Shown here: positions 52,825 through 61,573 of the stretch, piece after piece
Layout: every line of letters starts with the position of its first letter
How positions within the stretch are numbered: position 1 is the stretch's first letter
Origin: Chloroflexota bacterium
GTDB lineage: Bacteria > Chloroflexota > Dehalococcoidia > Lucifugimonadales > UBA2985
DNA length: 64,000 bases
Reading direction: 5' to 3'
Assembly: GCA_028877205.1 (NCBI GenBank)
Contig: JAPPHY010000016.1
Location: 143,457 to 207,456 of the forward strand
Made by a program: the position numbers and the translations under genes
Notes under the pieces: model-generated
Told to the model about the DNA's origin: nothing
The model's database searches: none
The model's input: the letters and a program-made list of their open reading frames with translations, nothing else

Positions 52825-53901
52825 CTACTCAGTGCCTGCGGACGCGGGCAGCTCCAGCGTGACGCCGCTCACTGCGCGGCTGCCGGAGGGTACCTCTACG
52901 GCAAGTCCGGCTTCGGCGTGAGCCGTTCGCACGAAGGCCAGGGCTAGAGGTCGTCCCATAGCCGGCGAATCCACCACCGAGGTCAGGAAGCCCACCTGCC
53001 CGCCATTCGCCTCAACCAGGGCGTCGTGGTCTGGCATTTCCTCGTCCAGCACGATTCCCATCAGCCGCTTCTGCACCTTGCGGTAGGTGTTCAGGCGCAC
53101 CACCACCTCCTGCCCGATGTAGCAACCCTTGTCGAAGCTGATGAAGGGCAGCAGACCCGCCTCCAAGGGGTTGTAGTCCTCTCCAAGCTCCCGCCCAAAG
53201 CGGGGAACGCCCTGCTCCACGCGAACGGTCTCCGCGGCGAGCTCACCGATTGGCACGGCTCCACGGTCGGCCAGGTCCAGCCACACGTTTGCTGCGTGCT
53301 CGGCGGGAACCACCAAGTCGTAGCCGGCGATTCCGAGCGCATCCGTGCGTATGACTCTCAGCGGCCGGCTGCCGAGCTCAACGTCCGTGGAATCGAACAA
53401 ATCGAGGCCCGCCACCGCATCTCCGAGAACCTCCGCGGCCTGCGGCCCGACCACGGACAGCAGTGCGGCGCTCTGGGTGGCGTCCTCCACCGCGATGTCC
53501 TCGCCGAAGGTGTACAGGTCGATCCACTCCACCACCTTGTCCTGAGTACCGGGGCTGGTGATGACCAGAAGCTCCTCGCCCAGGTTCGCCACTACCAGCA
53601 GGTCGATAATACGGCCCTTGTTGGTGGTCAGGACCGTGCCTGCGCCGTGACCCGGCTGCAGGTCGATCAGCTTGTTGGTGGAGAGGCGATTGAGAAGGTC
53701 GAGGCCGTCGGCACCGGTGATCCGCAGACGCCCGAATGCCGAGCGGTCGAGCAGGGCGGACGACTGCCTGGCTGCCGTGTATTCGCGAGCGGCGTCGCCG
53801 AAGTGGGCGGGCAGTGCGAGACCGCCTTCGCTGGAATCGAATTCCGCGCCGGCATTCACCTGGGTCTCACGAAGGGGCGCTGAGGTTGTGGACGAGGTCA
53901 C
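52825..53901 (-). CDS. ygfZ: YgfZ/GcvT-like folate-binding protein
   Basis: A 358-residue GcvT-fold protein of the YgfZ group, which supports assembly or repair of certain Fe-S enzymes with folate. Signature KGCYIGQEVVVRLNTYRKV is complete with its Cys; the N-terminal GcvT part reads LLDRSAFGRLRITGADGLDLL. The start is GTG at 53901 behind AAGGAG; longer in-frame starts have no family support. It follows the A-type Fe-S carrier gene (53987-54322) on the same strand after 85 bases, which fits a joint role in Fe-S biogenesis. Confidence 0.9.
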   Translation of the reverse strand: MTSSTTSAPLRETQVNAGAEFDSSEGGLALPAHFGDAAREYTAARQSSALLDRSAFGRLRITGADGLDLLNRLSTNKLIDLQPGHGAGTVLTTNKGRIIDLLVVANLGEELLVITSPGTQDKVVEWIDLYTFGEDIAVEDATQSAALLSVVGPQAAEVLGDAVAGLDLFDSTDVELGSRPLRVIRTDALGIAGYDLVVPAEHAANVWLDLADRGAVPIGELAAETVRVEQGVPRFGRELGEDYNPLEAGLLPFISFDKGCYIGQEVVVRLNTYRKVQKRLMGIVLDEEMPDHDALVEANGGQVGFLTSVVDSPAMGRPLALAFVRTAHAEAGLAVEVPSGSRAVSGVTLELPASAGTE

Positions 53902-53986
53902 TGAAAGCTCCTTGCAGAGAAGCTGCGGCCGGTTCGGGCGGCGTGCAACCCAATCGGCCTCGGTATTGCTTGACTGCAAACGGCGG

Positions 53987-54322
53987 CTAGACGGAGAAGG
54001 AGGTGCCGCACCCACAAACGGTCTTGGCATTGGGGTTGTTGAACACGAACCCCTTGCCGTTCAGCCCGTCCGAATACTCGAGGATTGTGCCGGCCAGGAA
54101 CACGTAGCTCTTCTTGTCGATGAAGAGCTTGATGCCGTTCTCCTCGATGACCTTGTCCTCGGGCCTTGAGTCCGCATCGATCGAAAGTGTGTACGTTAGC
54201 CCCGAGCAGCCGCCGCCCTTGACTCCCACGCGGAGTCCGAACTCCTCGTGTTCGCTCTTCTCGGCAAACTCTCTAGCTTTCCTTGCTGCCTTCTCTGAGA
54301 TGCTGATTGTCAGTGGCGTCAT
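53987..54322 (-). CDS. A-type iron-sulfur cluster carrier (IscA/ErpA family)
   Basis: A 111-residue Fe-S carrier. The three ligand cysteines are Cys39 (KGGGCSGLTYTL), Cys103 and Cys105 (TVCGCGTSF). Other family marks are ISISEKAARKAREFA at the N-terminus, IDKKSYVFLAGTILEY and GFVFNNPNAK. Whether it is IscA, SufA or ErpA cannot be told. GAGGTG lies eight bases before the ATG. The promoter at 54366-54394 has a near-consensus -35 and -10. Confidence 0.95.
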   Translation of the reverse strand: MTPLTISISEKAARKAREFAEKSEHEEFGLRVGVKGGGCSGLTYTLSIDADSRPEDKVIEENGIKLFIDKKSYVFLAGTILEYSDGLNGKGFVFNNPNAKTVCGCGTSFSV

Positions 54323-54365
54323 TTCCACACCTCGCTGAGGGCCGACAACCCTGTACTTTTGTTCA

Positions 54366-54394
54366 ATTCTAGCCACCATTGCAAAGCAAGTCAA
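54366..54394 (-). promoter_or_regulatory. Promoter of the Fe-S carrier gene
   Basis: Minus-strand TTGACT (54389-54394), 17-base spacer, TAGAAT (54366-54371), about 45 bases before the start codon. Confidence 0.75.
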
Positions 54395-54439
54395 CAGGCG
54401 TGATCCGCGCGGCCTGACGCGTCTGTCTTCTCGCTTCGG

Positions 54440-54448
54440 TGGTATACT
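54440..54448 (+). promoter_or_regulatory. Extended -10 promoter of the 67-residue gene
   Basis: TGG-TATACT on the plus strand, 33 bases before the ATG at 54482. No good -35 is visible. Confidence 0.5.
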
Positions 54449-54481
54449 GCACCAACACGAATCACGAATGGAGGTGAAGGA

Positions 54482-54685
54482 ATGGCAACGGGAGTGCCCT
54501 TTCGTGCGGTGCGGGAGTGCGATGCCTCCTGGCTGACCAATTCTCAGAACAGCGCCACAATCCTTACGCTGAACGTGGACGATGGGGTCACTCACGCCTT
54601 CCTCCTCACTCCCGAGATGGTGGACAGGCTCAAGGCCGTGCTGGACAACCCTGGCCTTCCGGACGCAGAGGACGAGGAAGAGTAG
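54482..54685 (+). CDS. Small acidic hypothetical protein
   Basis: A 67-residue protein, acidic at its end (DAEDEEE), with a central LTLNVDDGVTHAFLLTPEMV that looks like a small beta-strand unit followed by a helix. GGAGGTGAAGGA precedes the ATG, a strong ribosome binding site. No family recognised. It lies divergent from the Fe-S carrier gene and upstream of an ABC exporter, 136 bases away. Confidence 0.7.
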   Translation: MATGVPFRAVRECDASWLTNSQNSATILTLNVDDGVTHAFLLTPEMVDRLKAVLDNPGLPDAEDEEE

Positions 54686-54821
54686 GGCGGCCCTCTTCGC
54701 GACAATTGGTCTTGGGCGGCATTCAAGCTCTCGAAAAACTCGCTGGGCCGCCGATATCCGTAGCAGGCAGTGGCCTCGCTGGTATAAACTAGCCGTGCGG
54801 TCTTGCTTCCCAGGAGGGCGA

Positions 54822-55574
54822 ATGGCTGATACCGAATTCCTCGTGGCACACGGTCTGCGAAAGGCCTTTGGGCCGTTCCAGGCGGTGGACTCCGTCTCAT
54901 TCACGATCTCTCAGAGGGAGATATTCGGCCTTCTGGGCCCTAATGGTGCAGGCAAGACCACCGTAATCCGAATGATGTCCACCGTGCTGAAGCCCGACGA
55001 TGGCCACATCTCGATAGGGGGCTTCTCCGTCACCGCCGACAGCGACAGCGTACGAAAGCTCATCGGCGTCTGCCCGCAGGAGCTAGCCCTGTATCCTGAG
55101 CTTTCAGCCACGGACAACCTGGTGTTCTTCGGGCGCATGGCCGGGCTCAATGGGAGGCAGGCCAGGGAATCGGCGCGCGAGAACCTCGAGCGCGTGGGCC
55201 TCCAGGACCGGGCCCGCGACAGGGTGGAGCAGTTCTCAGGAGGCATGAAGCGCCGGGTCAACATTGCCATCGCGTTGATGAGCCGGCCGCAGCTACTCTT
55301 TCTCGATGAGCCCACCGTGGGCATCGACCCGCAGTCCCGCAACCACATATTCGAGACCGTGGAGAACCTGCGGGACGAGGGCATGACCGTCCTGTACACC
55401 ACGCACTACATGGAGGAGGCCGATCGCCTCTGCGACCGACTCGCCATCATGGACCACGGCAGCATCATCGGCCTCGGCACGCCGCGTGAGCTGAAATCGG
55501 AGATCGGCAACCCTGACCGAGTGACATTGGAGGACGTTTTCCTCGAGTACACGGGCCGCAGGCTAAGGGACTAG
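54822..55574 (+). CDS. ABC-2 type exporter ATP-binding protein
   Basis: A 250-residue ABC ATPase of the DrrA/ABC-2 group: Walker A GPNGAGKTTVIRMMS (about 38-52), Q-loop GVCPQELALY, signature FSGGMKRRVNIAIAL, Walker B LLFLDEPTVGIDPQSRN, and the H-loop TTHYMEEADRL. The ATG at 54822 gives the normal family N-terminus and has AGGAGGG five to seven bases ahead. Two ABC-2 permease genes follow, so the complex is probably an ATPase dimer with two different permeases. Substrate unknown (drug or lipid export likely). Confidence 0.95.
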   Translation: MADTEFLVAHGLRKAFGPFQAVDSVSFTISQREIFGLLGPNGAGKTTVIRMMSTVLKPDDGHISIGGFSVTADSDSVRKLIGVCPQELALYPELSATDNLVFFGRMAGLNGRQARESARENLERVGLQDRARDRVEQFSGGMKRRVNIAIALMSRPQLLFLDEPTVGIDPQSRNHIFETVENLRDEGMTVLYTTHYMEEADRLCDRLAIMDHGSIIGLGTPRELKSEIGNPDRVTLEDVFLEYTGRRLRD

Positions 55575-55598
55575 GCCGCCAAGCCGGCGGTAGGGCAG

Positions 55599-56777
55599 AT
55601 GGCGCTTTCCCTGCACATAGCCATTCTGGAGCTGAAGCGATACCTGAGCAACCGGGGTGAGCTCGCCTTCAGCGTCGCCCTGCCCATCGTGCTGTTCGGG
55701 CTGACGTACGCCGTGTTTGGCGGCGGCGTCAGCTTTCACGCCACCGCCAACATCGTGGACCTGGACGGCGGCCCGGCCGCCCGCGAGCTGGTGCGGCGAC
55801 TGGACGCCCTGGACACCATCACTGTGCGCGAACGCACGCTCGAGAGTGCGGAGTCAGCCCTGGACAGGTCGGCGATACTTGCCGCGTTCGTCATTCCTGA
55901 AGGCTTCTCCGAAGCCCTGGAGTCGGGCGAGAGCGTTTCGCTGACGTTCAAGCGGCGCGGCAACGGCGGCGAGGAGGGTCAGATCGTCGCAGGGATCGTG
56001 CGAAGTGTAGCGCAGGAGGTTGGACGGCAGGGCCGCGTCCGAAGGCTGGCGATGTCGGCGCTCGAAGGGTCCGGCGTGCCTCCGGCTCTGATCGACGAGT
56101 GGACGGCGCCACTCATAGCCGATTCGTGGGACAACCCGCCCGTGGGTGTGGACGTCCAATACCTGGAGGGAGAGGAGTCCAACCTGCTGTACCGGGTTGT
56201 GCCGGGTATTCTGGTGATGTTTCTGATGTTCACCATCACGCTCGGCTCACAGACCCTGGTGGAGGAGCGGCGGCTGGGCACTCTGGAGCGTCTTATGACT
56301 ACGCGACTCACTGCGGCGCAGCTGTTCCTGGGGAAGTTCTCGGCGCACGTCCTGCGAGGGTCGGTTCAGTCACTGGTGCTGCTTGTGCCCGCGTTTGCCG
56401 TGCTGAGGGTGGGGGGACTGGCCGAGTTCGTGCAGATCGCGCTGATCTGTGTGCTGGTTGCAGCCTCTGTGAGCGGCCTTGCTATGGCGATAACCTCGCT
56501 GGTCAGGACTCGCGACCAGGCGTCGTGGAGCGCCGTGTTCATCACCATGTTCATGACCATCTTCGGCGGAACGTTCTTTGACGTGGGCGACGGCCTGCTG
56601 GAGGTGCTGTCCCGGTTCACACTGAACCGCTACGCCATCGAGTCTATGGTGGGCATTCTGGAGCGAGGCCAAAACCTGGGCGACATGGGCGTTGAGTTGG
56701 GAGTTCAGGCGGGTGTCGGCGTATGTGCGGTGGTGCTGGCGGCCGCCCTGTTCAGGACGTCGGAAGGGAGGGGATAG
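55599..56777 (+). CDS. ABC-2 type exporter permease 1
   Basis: A 392-residue ABC-2 permease of the YhgE/NatB-like layout. One N-terminal helix (about 20-42), a large extracytoplasmic domain (about 43-200), then five C-terminal helices (about 205-225, 252-272, 285-310, 318-338 and 362-382). The segment TLVEERRLGTLERLMTTRLT before the second helix pair is typical. It follows the ATPase by 24 bases and precedes permease 2 by one base. Confidence 0.92.
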   Translation: MALSLHIAILELKRYLSNRGELAFSVALPIVLFGLTYAVFGGGVSFHATANIVDLDGGPAARELVRRLDALDTITVRERTLESAESALDRSAILAAFVIPEGFSEALESGESVSLTFKRRGNGGEEGQIVAGIVRSVAQEVGRQGRVRRLAMSALEGSGVPPALIDEWTAPLIADSWDNPPVGVDVQYLEGEESNLLYRVVPGILVMFLMFTITLGSQTLVEERRLGTLERLMTTRLTAAQLFLGKFSAHVLRGSVQSLVLLVPAFAVLRVGGLAEFVQIALICVLVAASVSGLAMAITSLVRTRDQASWSAVFITMFMTIFGGTFFDVGDGLLEVLSRFTLNRYAIESMVGILERGQNLGDMGVELGVQAGVGVCAVVLAAALFRTSEGRG

Positions 56778-56778
56778 C

Positions 56779-57978
56779 GTGGCGTTGGTGCTCCGTCAGG
56801 CGTTCCTCATAGCGAGCAAGGACACGCGCATATTCTTCAAGGACCGGTTCGCGATGGCCTTCGCGTTCCTGTTCCCGTTCATCTTCATCGTGGGATGGTC
56901 GGCGGCACTATCCGGCCAGGGGCCGCGTGATGAACCCCTCGATATTACGCTCGTCACCCAGGAGGAGGAGGGCATCAGCCTGAGCGTGATCGAAGAGCTG
57001 TCCCAGAGCGTTTACGCAAGCGTCAGCACCAGGCCCTATGACGATGCCTTGGCCGCGCTACAGGACGGCGAGATCGATGGCTTCGTCGTGTTCCCCGCCG
57101 ACTTCACGCAGAAGATCGTGAGCGGCGCGAGCACCTCCCTCGGCGTGGTGGTCAACGATGACAACCCGGACGCAGAGGCGGCGCTTTCAGGGTTCGCGCA
57201 GGAGGTGGCAGGCCGGTTCACGGAGGCACAGATCGCCTTCAGGGCGGCCGCCGATCTGGCTGCGCAGCCGCAGGGCGAGTTGCAGGCGGAGCCCCCGGAC
57301 CGTACTTCTGCGGAATTTGACAGCGACACGGCGCCGACGGTCGGTCTGGTGCTGGAGCGGGTAGGGGACGTGGTACCGTTCAGGGCGTCCAACTTCACGC
57401 TGCCCGCATATCTGACCATGTTCGTGTTCTTCAGCGCGGCCCTGAGCGCGGAGGCGATTGCCCGGGAGCGCCAGAACCAGACTCTGGAACGGCTGATGTC
57501 CAACGGCACTCGTCGTGAGTCGATCGTGCTGGGCAAGTTCATCGGAACCGCTTACAGGTCCGCCGCGCAGCTCGTTGTAATGTGGCTGGCCGGAATCCTG
57601 CTATTCGACATCTACCTCGGCACAGCGCCGGTGGCGGTTATCGCCATATCGGTGCTGATGGCGCTGGCCTCTGCGGCGTTCGGAGTGCTTCTGGCGAGCT
57701 TCGTGCGCAGCGTGCAGGCTGCTGGTTCGGCAGGCGTGCTGACCTCGCTGGTGCTCGCGCCTATAGGCGGGTGCTGGTGGCCGCTGTTCATCGCGCCGCA
57801 GTGGATGCAGTCGCTGGCGAAGCTGACTCCGCATGGCTGGGCCAACGGCGGCTTCAACAAGCTGATGCTGTTCGGTGCTGAGGCCGGCGAAGTGACGCAG
57901 GAGCTTGGAGCGCTGGTTGCGTTTGCCGCCGCATTCCTTGCGATCGCGCTGTGGCGTTTCCGCACGGCGGCGCAGTAG
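56779..57978 (+). CDS. ABC-2 type exporter permease 2
   Basis: A 399-residue ABC-2 permease with the same layout as its neighbour: N-terminal helix (about 25-45), long extracytoplasmic part (to about 215), then helices at about 220-240, 265-285, 292-315, 325-345 and 375-393. RERQNQTLERLMSNGTRRE is the paralogous equivalent of the marker in permease 1. GTG at 56779 is chosen, with GGGAGGGGA ahead. The three genes form one operon ending before the leaderless gene at 58019. Confidence 0.92.
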   Translation: MALVLRQAFLIASKDTRIFFKDRFAMAFAFLFPFIFIVGWSAALSGQGPRDEPLDITLVTQEEEGISLSVIEELSQSVYASVSTRPYDDALAALQDGEIDGFVVFPADFTQKIVSGASTSLGVVVNDDNPDAEAALSGFAQEVAGRFTEAQIAFRAAADLAAQPQGELQAEPPDRTSAEFDSDTAPTVGLVLERVGDVVPFRASNFTLPAYLTMFVFFSAALSAEAIARERQNQTLERLMSNGTRRESIVLGKFIGTAYRSAAQLVVMWLAGILLFDIYLGTAPVAVIAISVLMALASAAFGVLLASFVRSVQAAGSAGVLTSLVLAPIGGCWWPLFIAPQWMQSLAKLTPHGWANGGFNKLMLFGAEAGEVTQELGALVAFAAAFLAIALWRFRTAAQ

Positions 57979-58003
57979 GAGCAGTAGAGCGGCCAGTGCG
58001 ACG

Positions 58004-58012
58004 TGCTATCAT
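58004..58012 (+). promoter_or_regulatory. Extended -10 promoter of a leaderless gene
   Basis: TGC-TATCAT, with the ATG at 58019 seven bases after its last base, at the expected transcription start. Confidence 0.55.
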
Positions 58013-58018
58013 TCGCAG

Positions 58019-58882
58019 ATGCACTGGAGGTATGCGTACGACCACGATCGGCGGGAGAGCTACTGCTATCGGTGTGGCAACCTCCTGGGCAGGAGCCGTG
58101 GCTTCCTCTACTACCGCCCCAGGCAGCGAATATCCCCCGCGAGAGCAGCGCGCTCCGCAGTCTCGCGCCTGCGATACGCAAATCGAGAGTTCACCGGCTA
58201 CCACGAGCGCAGCTGCCAGGTATGCGGTCGCGACTCCACGTCGGAGTGGAACAGGCATCTTCCCAAGCTACCGCCTCGCACGCTCTTGGGCCGCATGGTG
58301 TCGCTTCTCAGAGGCCGCCCTGCCCGGCACAGGTTCGACGTAACCGCGGGCGGGCTGCAGGGCGTACTTTGGGCGTCGTTTCCGGTGCATGGACTCGTCG
58401 GTAGGCCGCTCGGGCTTGAGCTCCGCAGCGTGTCCTGGGAAACGGGCCGCTTTGGTTCGTCTGCAAGAAGGGTTGACCTGCTGTACGAGGCTGAAGGAGG
58501 GCGGCCGCCGCGGAGGAGGCTGCTGCTCGAGCAGGCGGCTGACGGAGAGGCGACCGGCCGCATGAGGTCGCCCGAGCAAGAGCTACGCGCCATAGTTGAG
58601 GTTGTGCAAGAGCACGGCGCGAGTGGGCAGCGGGAGCGATACGCCGACCGCGGAAACGTATTCCGCCACTGGAACCTGGCCAGGCTGGCGGCCGCGCCTC
58701 GCAGAAGGACAGTTATGCACATTGGGGACACGCCGGTTGGAGTCGAGATCGGGCAGTGGAGCGATCCGCAGCAGGTGGCTGTGGCTCACATATCGCTGGA
58801 GGGCAGCGCGATAACGGTTGCCGCCGTGGATGTGCCTCCCGTGCGGCTGCTGGCGATCCTGAAGGGACTGGCGCCGCCCTAG
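58019..58882 (+). CDS. Hypothetical protein with two CxxC pairs
   Basis: A 287-residue protein I do not recognise. Near the N-terminus are two CxxC pairs about 50 residues apart (SYCYRCGNLLG and SCQVCGRDS) that could form one zinc site. The middle is basic, and the C-terminal half has VGRPLGLELRSVSWETGR and a beta-rich end (TPVGVEIGQWSD; ITVAAVDVPPVRLLAILKG). No membrane segment. The ATG sits at the predicted transcription start, so translation is probably leaderless. An in-frame start at 57905 lies inside the upstream permease and is rejected. Confidence 0.6.
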   Translation: MHWRYAYDHDRRESYCYRCGNLLGRSRGFLYYRPRQRISPARAARSAVSRLRYANREFTGYHERSCQVCGRDSTSEWNRHLPKLPPRTLLGRMVSLLRGRPARHRFDVTAGGLQGVLWASFPVHGLVGRPLGLELRSVSWETGRFGSSARRVDLLYEAEGGRPPRRRLLLEQAADGEATGRMRSPEQELRAIVEVVQEHGASGQRERYADRGNVFRHWNLARLAAAPRRRTVMHIGDTPVGVEIGQWSDPQQVAVAHISLEGSAITVAAVDVPPVRLLAILKGLAPP

Positions 58883-58887
58883 CGTGC

Positions 58888-59700
58888 CTAGCCGGATTCT
58901 GCCCAGTCGCTTTCGGGCGTGAGTAGGCCGAATCCTGCGCCCTGCGGGTCAAGCACAAAGCCCAGGCGGCCCACGCTTGGGATGTCCATTGGCTGCATCG
59001 CGATGGTGGCCGCGAGGGCAGACGCCTTCGCCACGGTCTCATCCACGCTGTCCACCTGGAAGTAGACGCTCCAGTGAGGCGGGATGTTCATCCTGCGAAC
59101 CTCTTCCGGCATTGCCATTGTGCCGGCCAGCGGAATCTCGCCTGACATGTAGACCGTGTAGCGATTGCCGTCCGGCATGTCCGCCGTCTCGGATTCGACG
59201 TTTAGCAGGCCGGTGTAGAAGCGTATGGCGGCCTCCGGATCCGTCGTGAGCAGCTCACACCAGCCGATGGTGCCGTGCTCGTGCTGCAGCTGTGCGCCGA
59301 TGTGGGCGCCGGCCTGCCACAGCCCCACTGCGCCGCCGGTGGGATCGGCGACGACCGCGATCCGGCCGGAGCCTCCGACGTTTTGCGGCTGCTCCACCAC
59401 GGCGCCGCCCAGGCCGGCCGCTCGCGCAGCTGTCGCGTCCACGTCCTCCACGGAAAGGATGATGTCCCGGTGGGGAGGCGTGTCCGCCATCCTCATCCCC
59501 TCATGGTGAGTGTAGATGGCGGCGATGTTCAGGCCGTCCCTGTTTGCCATGGAGTAATGGTCGTGGCCGTGCTCGTCCATGGGATGGTCCGCGTAGCTCC
59601 AGCCAAACAGCTCACTGTAGAACGCCTTGGCGGCCTCCTGGTCGGATGTGCCAAGCTCCACCCAGCACGGTGTGCCTTGTGCGTATGAGTCCACCTTCAT
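58888..59700 (-). CDS. Two-domain VOC (glyoxalase/dioxygenase-fold) protein
   Basis: A 270-residue protein with two vicinal-oxygen-chelate domains. Domain 1 (about 8-128): CWVELGTSDQEAAKAFYSEL, with ADPTGGAVGLWQ at its end. Domain 2 (about 140-265): GWCELLTTDPEAAIRFYTGL, ending LDPQGAGFGLL. This tandem layout (AFYSELFGW) is common for VOC proteins of unclear function (CFP32-like). The ATG at 59700 is behind AAGGAG; longer in-frame starts have no support. Metal ligands cannot be assigned safely. Confidence 0.88.
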   Translation of the reverse strand: MKVDSYAQGTPCWVELGTSDQEAAKAFYSELFGWSYADHPMDEHGHDHYSMANRDGLNIAAIYTHHEGMRMADTPPHRDIILSVEDVDATAARAAGLGGAVVEQPQNVGGSGRIAVVADPTGGAVGLWQAGAHIGAQLQHEHGTIGWCELLTTDPEAAIRFYTGLLNVESETADMPDGNRYTVYMSGEIPLAGTMAMPEEVRRMNIPPHWSVYFQVDSVDETVAKASALAATIAMQPMDIPSVGRLGFVLDPQGAGFGLLTPESDWAESG

Positions 59701-59899
59701 TTCGGTTCGTCTCCTTGTTGTTCTTGAGTAGAGCCCGCGGCGCGGGCTCAGGGAGTCTAACGGGCGCATTTCCGTGATGTCAATCGTTCACCGGCGCAGA
59801 CGTCAGGAACCCGGTGCGTCGAGAACCTGGCTGGCGTATTGAGTCAGATATGGAATGCGTGTATCATGCGGCCACAACCGAGGACAGGAGCTGAACGAG

Positions 59900-60514
59900 A
59901 TGGAGCTAGCGAATCACCGGGAGCTGGTCGTCCGCCAGACCAGGGAGATGCTCGAGGTCTTCACAGGCTTCGAGACGGCCAACCGGTACAGGATTCTGAC
60001 CCCGGAAGGCCAGGAGGTCATGTACGCCTACGAGGACTCCGGATTCCTGGGACGCCAGTTTCTGGGTAACAACAGGCCGCTGAACCTGCACATCCTGGAC
60101 AGCGACGGATCCCCCATCCTGAATGCCGACAGGAAGTTCTTCTTTTTCTTCTCGCACCTCAACGTTCAGGATGGCAACGGCTCGCCCGTCGGCTCGCTCA
60201 AGAGGCAGTTTGGCATGCTGAAGCGCAAATTCGCGGTCCTGGATGCGAGCGGTCAGCAGGTGGCAGGTCTGAACGGCCGCATCTTCCGCCCGTTCACCTT
60301 TACGCTGAACAATGCGCGAGGCGACGAGCTTGGGCGCATCGTCAAGGAGTGGGGCGGCATAATGAGGGAGGGGTTCACGGACGCGGACAACTTCCGCATC
60401 CACTTCACGGACATGGAGAGTGGAGACCAAACGAGGCTCCTCCTGCTGGCCTCGGCCTTCGCCATAGACCTGGACTTCTTCGAGGAGAAGGGGAGTCGCC
60501 AGGGCATCGGATAG
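59900..60514 (+). CDS. Phospholipid scramblase-related protein
   Basis: A 204-residue protein of the scramblase/LURP-one-like beta-barrel fold. Key stretches are VFTGFETANRYRILTPEGQE, RPLNLHILDSDGSPILNADR, FFFFFSHLNVQDGNGSPVGS and KRQFGMLKRKFAVLDASGQQ. Repeated 'D-x-G' strand turns and the LG-V/R--F-ML pattern match the Scramblase family. No clear terminal membrane helix is visible, so real lipid scrambling is doubtful for the bacterial members. AGGAG precedes the ATG by nine bases. The DinB-like gene follows after 19 bases. Confidence 0.8.
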   Translation: MELANHRELVVRQTREMLEVFTGFETANRYRILTPEGQEVMYAYEDSGFLGRQFLGNNRPLNLHILDSDGSPILNADRKFFFFFSHLNVQDGNGSPVGSLKRQFGMLKRKFAVLDASGQQVAGLNGRIFRPFTFTLNNARGDELGRIVKEWGGIMREGFTDADNFRIHFTDMESGDQTRLLLLASAFAIDLDFFEEKGSRQGIG

Positions 60515-60533
60515 CTCACTGGGAGGCTGCGGG

Positions 60534-61022
60534 ATGGCGAGGACGCGAATCGAAGAGCTATTGTCACTCATGGCTCTTGCGTTCGAGGGCAGCCAGCACT
60601 CGCTGCTGAAGAACCTCAGAAGCGTGGCTCCCGAAACCTGGGACAGGACGCCGCCCGGCGGGAGTCGGTCGATACGAGACCTGGTGGCGCACGTGGGCAT
60701 GTTCAAGTTCATGTACGCCAATCGCGGCTTCCGGGACGGCAGCATGGACTACGACGATCCTCCCGCTACGCCCGCGCCGGAGCGGCTGTCGGACCCGTCT
60801 GCGGCTGAGGAGTGGCTGCGCGAGGGACACGAGTACCTGACGGAGTGCATTCGGGAGTTGGAGTCGGACGCAGAGCTGGACGCGCCTCGCAGAGCGCACT
60901 GGGGCGACCTCGTGTCCACGTACTTCCTGGTGACCACGATGCTGGAGCACGACACCTACCACGCCGGGGAGATAAACCACGCGAGGGCGCTGCTCCAAGA
61001 CGACGACAGGTGGAAGCACTAG
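60534..61022 (+). CDS. DinB superfamily protein
   Basis: A 162-residue four-helix DinB protein with the three metal-ligand histidines His53 (DLVAHVGMF), His139 and His143 (LEHDTYHAGEINH). Such proteins are usually thiol-dependent transferases or hydrolases; the substrate is unknown. It is only distantly related to the DinB-like protein at 38795-39259, which belongs to the ClbS/DfsB branch. GGGAGG lies upstream of the ATG; the scramblase-like gene is 19 bases before it. Confidence 0.85.
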   Translation: MARTRIEELLSLMALAFEGSQHSLLKNLRSVAPETWDRTPPGGSRSIRDLVAHVGMFKFMYANRGFRDGSMDYDDPPATPAPERLSDPSAAEEWLREGHEYLTECIRELESDAELDAPRRAHWGDLVSTYFLVTTMLEHDTYHAGEINHARALLQDDDRWKH

Positions 61023-61032
61023 ACGGCAGCTG

Positions 61033-61557
61033 TCACTGCTGCACGAACCTCAGGTACACTTCCTCTTCGGACATCGATTCCCGGTGGAACCAGCTCGCCT
61101 CGATGACGTCGTAGACGCTGCTCAATCCCTCTAGCACCGCGTTGGTGAGATTGCGCGCCTCGTCAGGCGTCGGGATGGGCAGCGCGGCCTCGTCGATGCT
61201 CTGAATGATGCCGGAGATCGCGCGTATCAGTTCCACGGGGCCCACCTGAGTCGCGTTGTTGCGGGCGGTGGCGATGCTGTGGTAGATGGAGGAGGAGTTG
61301 TGCTCCCGCAGCAGCAGCGACAGCGTGCGCGTCGGGTCGTCTATGGGGATGCCGCGGATCACGGCGGCGTTCACGAGAGAATGCTGCAGCCACTCGATGT
61401 CGCTGCCGCTTTCAACGGCGGCGCCGGCGAAGGTGTTGATCACTCGGGCTATGTTCTCGGCCCGCTCCAGCCACCGGCCCATCCAGATGAGATTGTAGAT
61501 ACGGGAGTCCGTGAGCCAGCGGTCGTTGTTGAACGAAAGCGATCTCGGTTCCACCAT
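61033..61557 (-). CDS. Alpha-E domain protein, half-length
   Basis: A 174-residue helical protein of the alpha-E (DUF403) family. The N-terminal signature NLIWMGRWLERAENIARVI is complete, followed by AAVIRGIPIDDPTRTLSLL and HNSSSIYHSIATARNNATQV. Family members are usually about 310 residues, so this one holds only about half; both ends look intact (GGAGG before the ATG, normal stop). It is last in an operon after a transglutaminase-like protein and a circularly permuted ATP-grasp protein, the standard partners of alpha-E. Confidence 0.88.
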   Translation of the reverse strand: MVEPRSLSFNNDRWLTDSRIYNLIWMGRWLERAENIARVINTFAGAAVESGSDIEWLQHSLVNAAVIRGIPIDDPTRTLSLLLREHNSSSIYHSIATARNNATQVGPVELIRAISGIIQSIDEAALPIPTPDEARNLTNAVLEGLSSVYDVIEASWFHRESMSEEEVYLRFVQQ

Positions 61558-61573
61558 TTCAGTTTGTCCTCCG

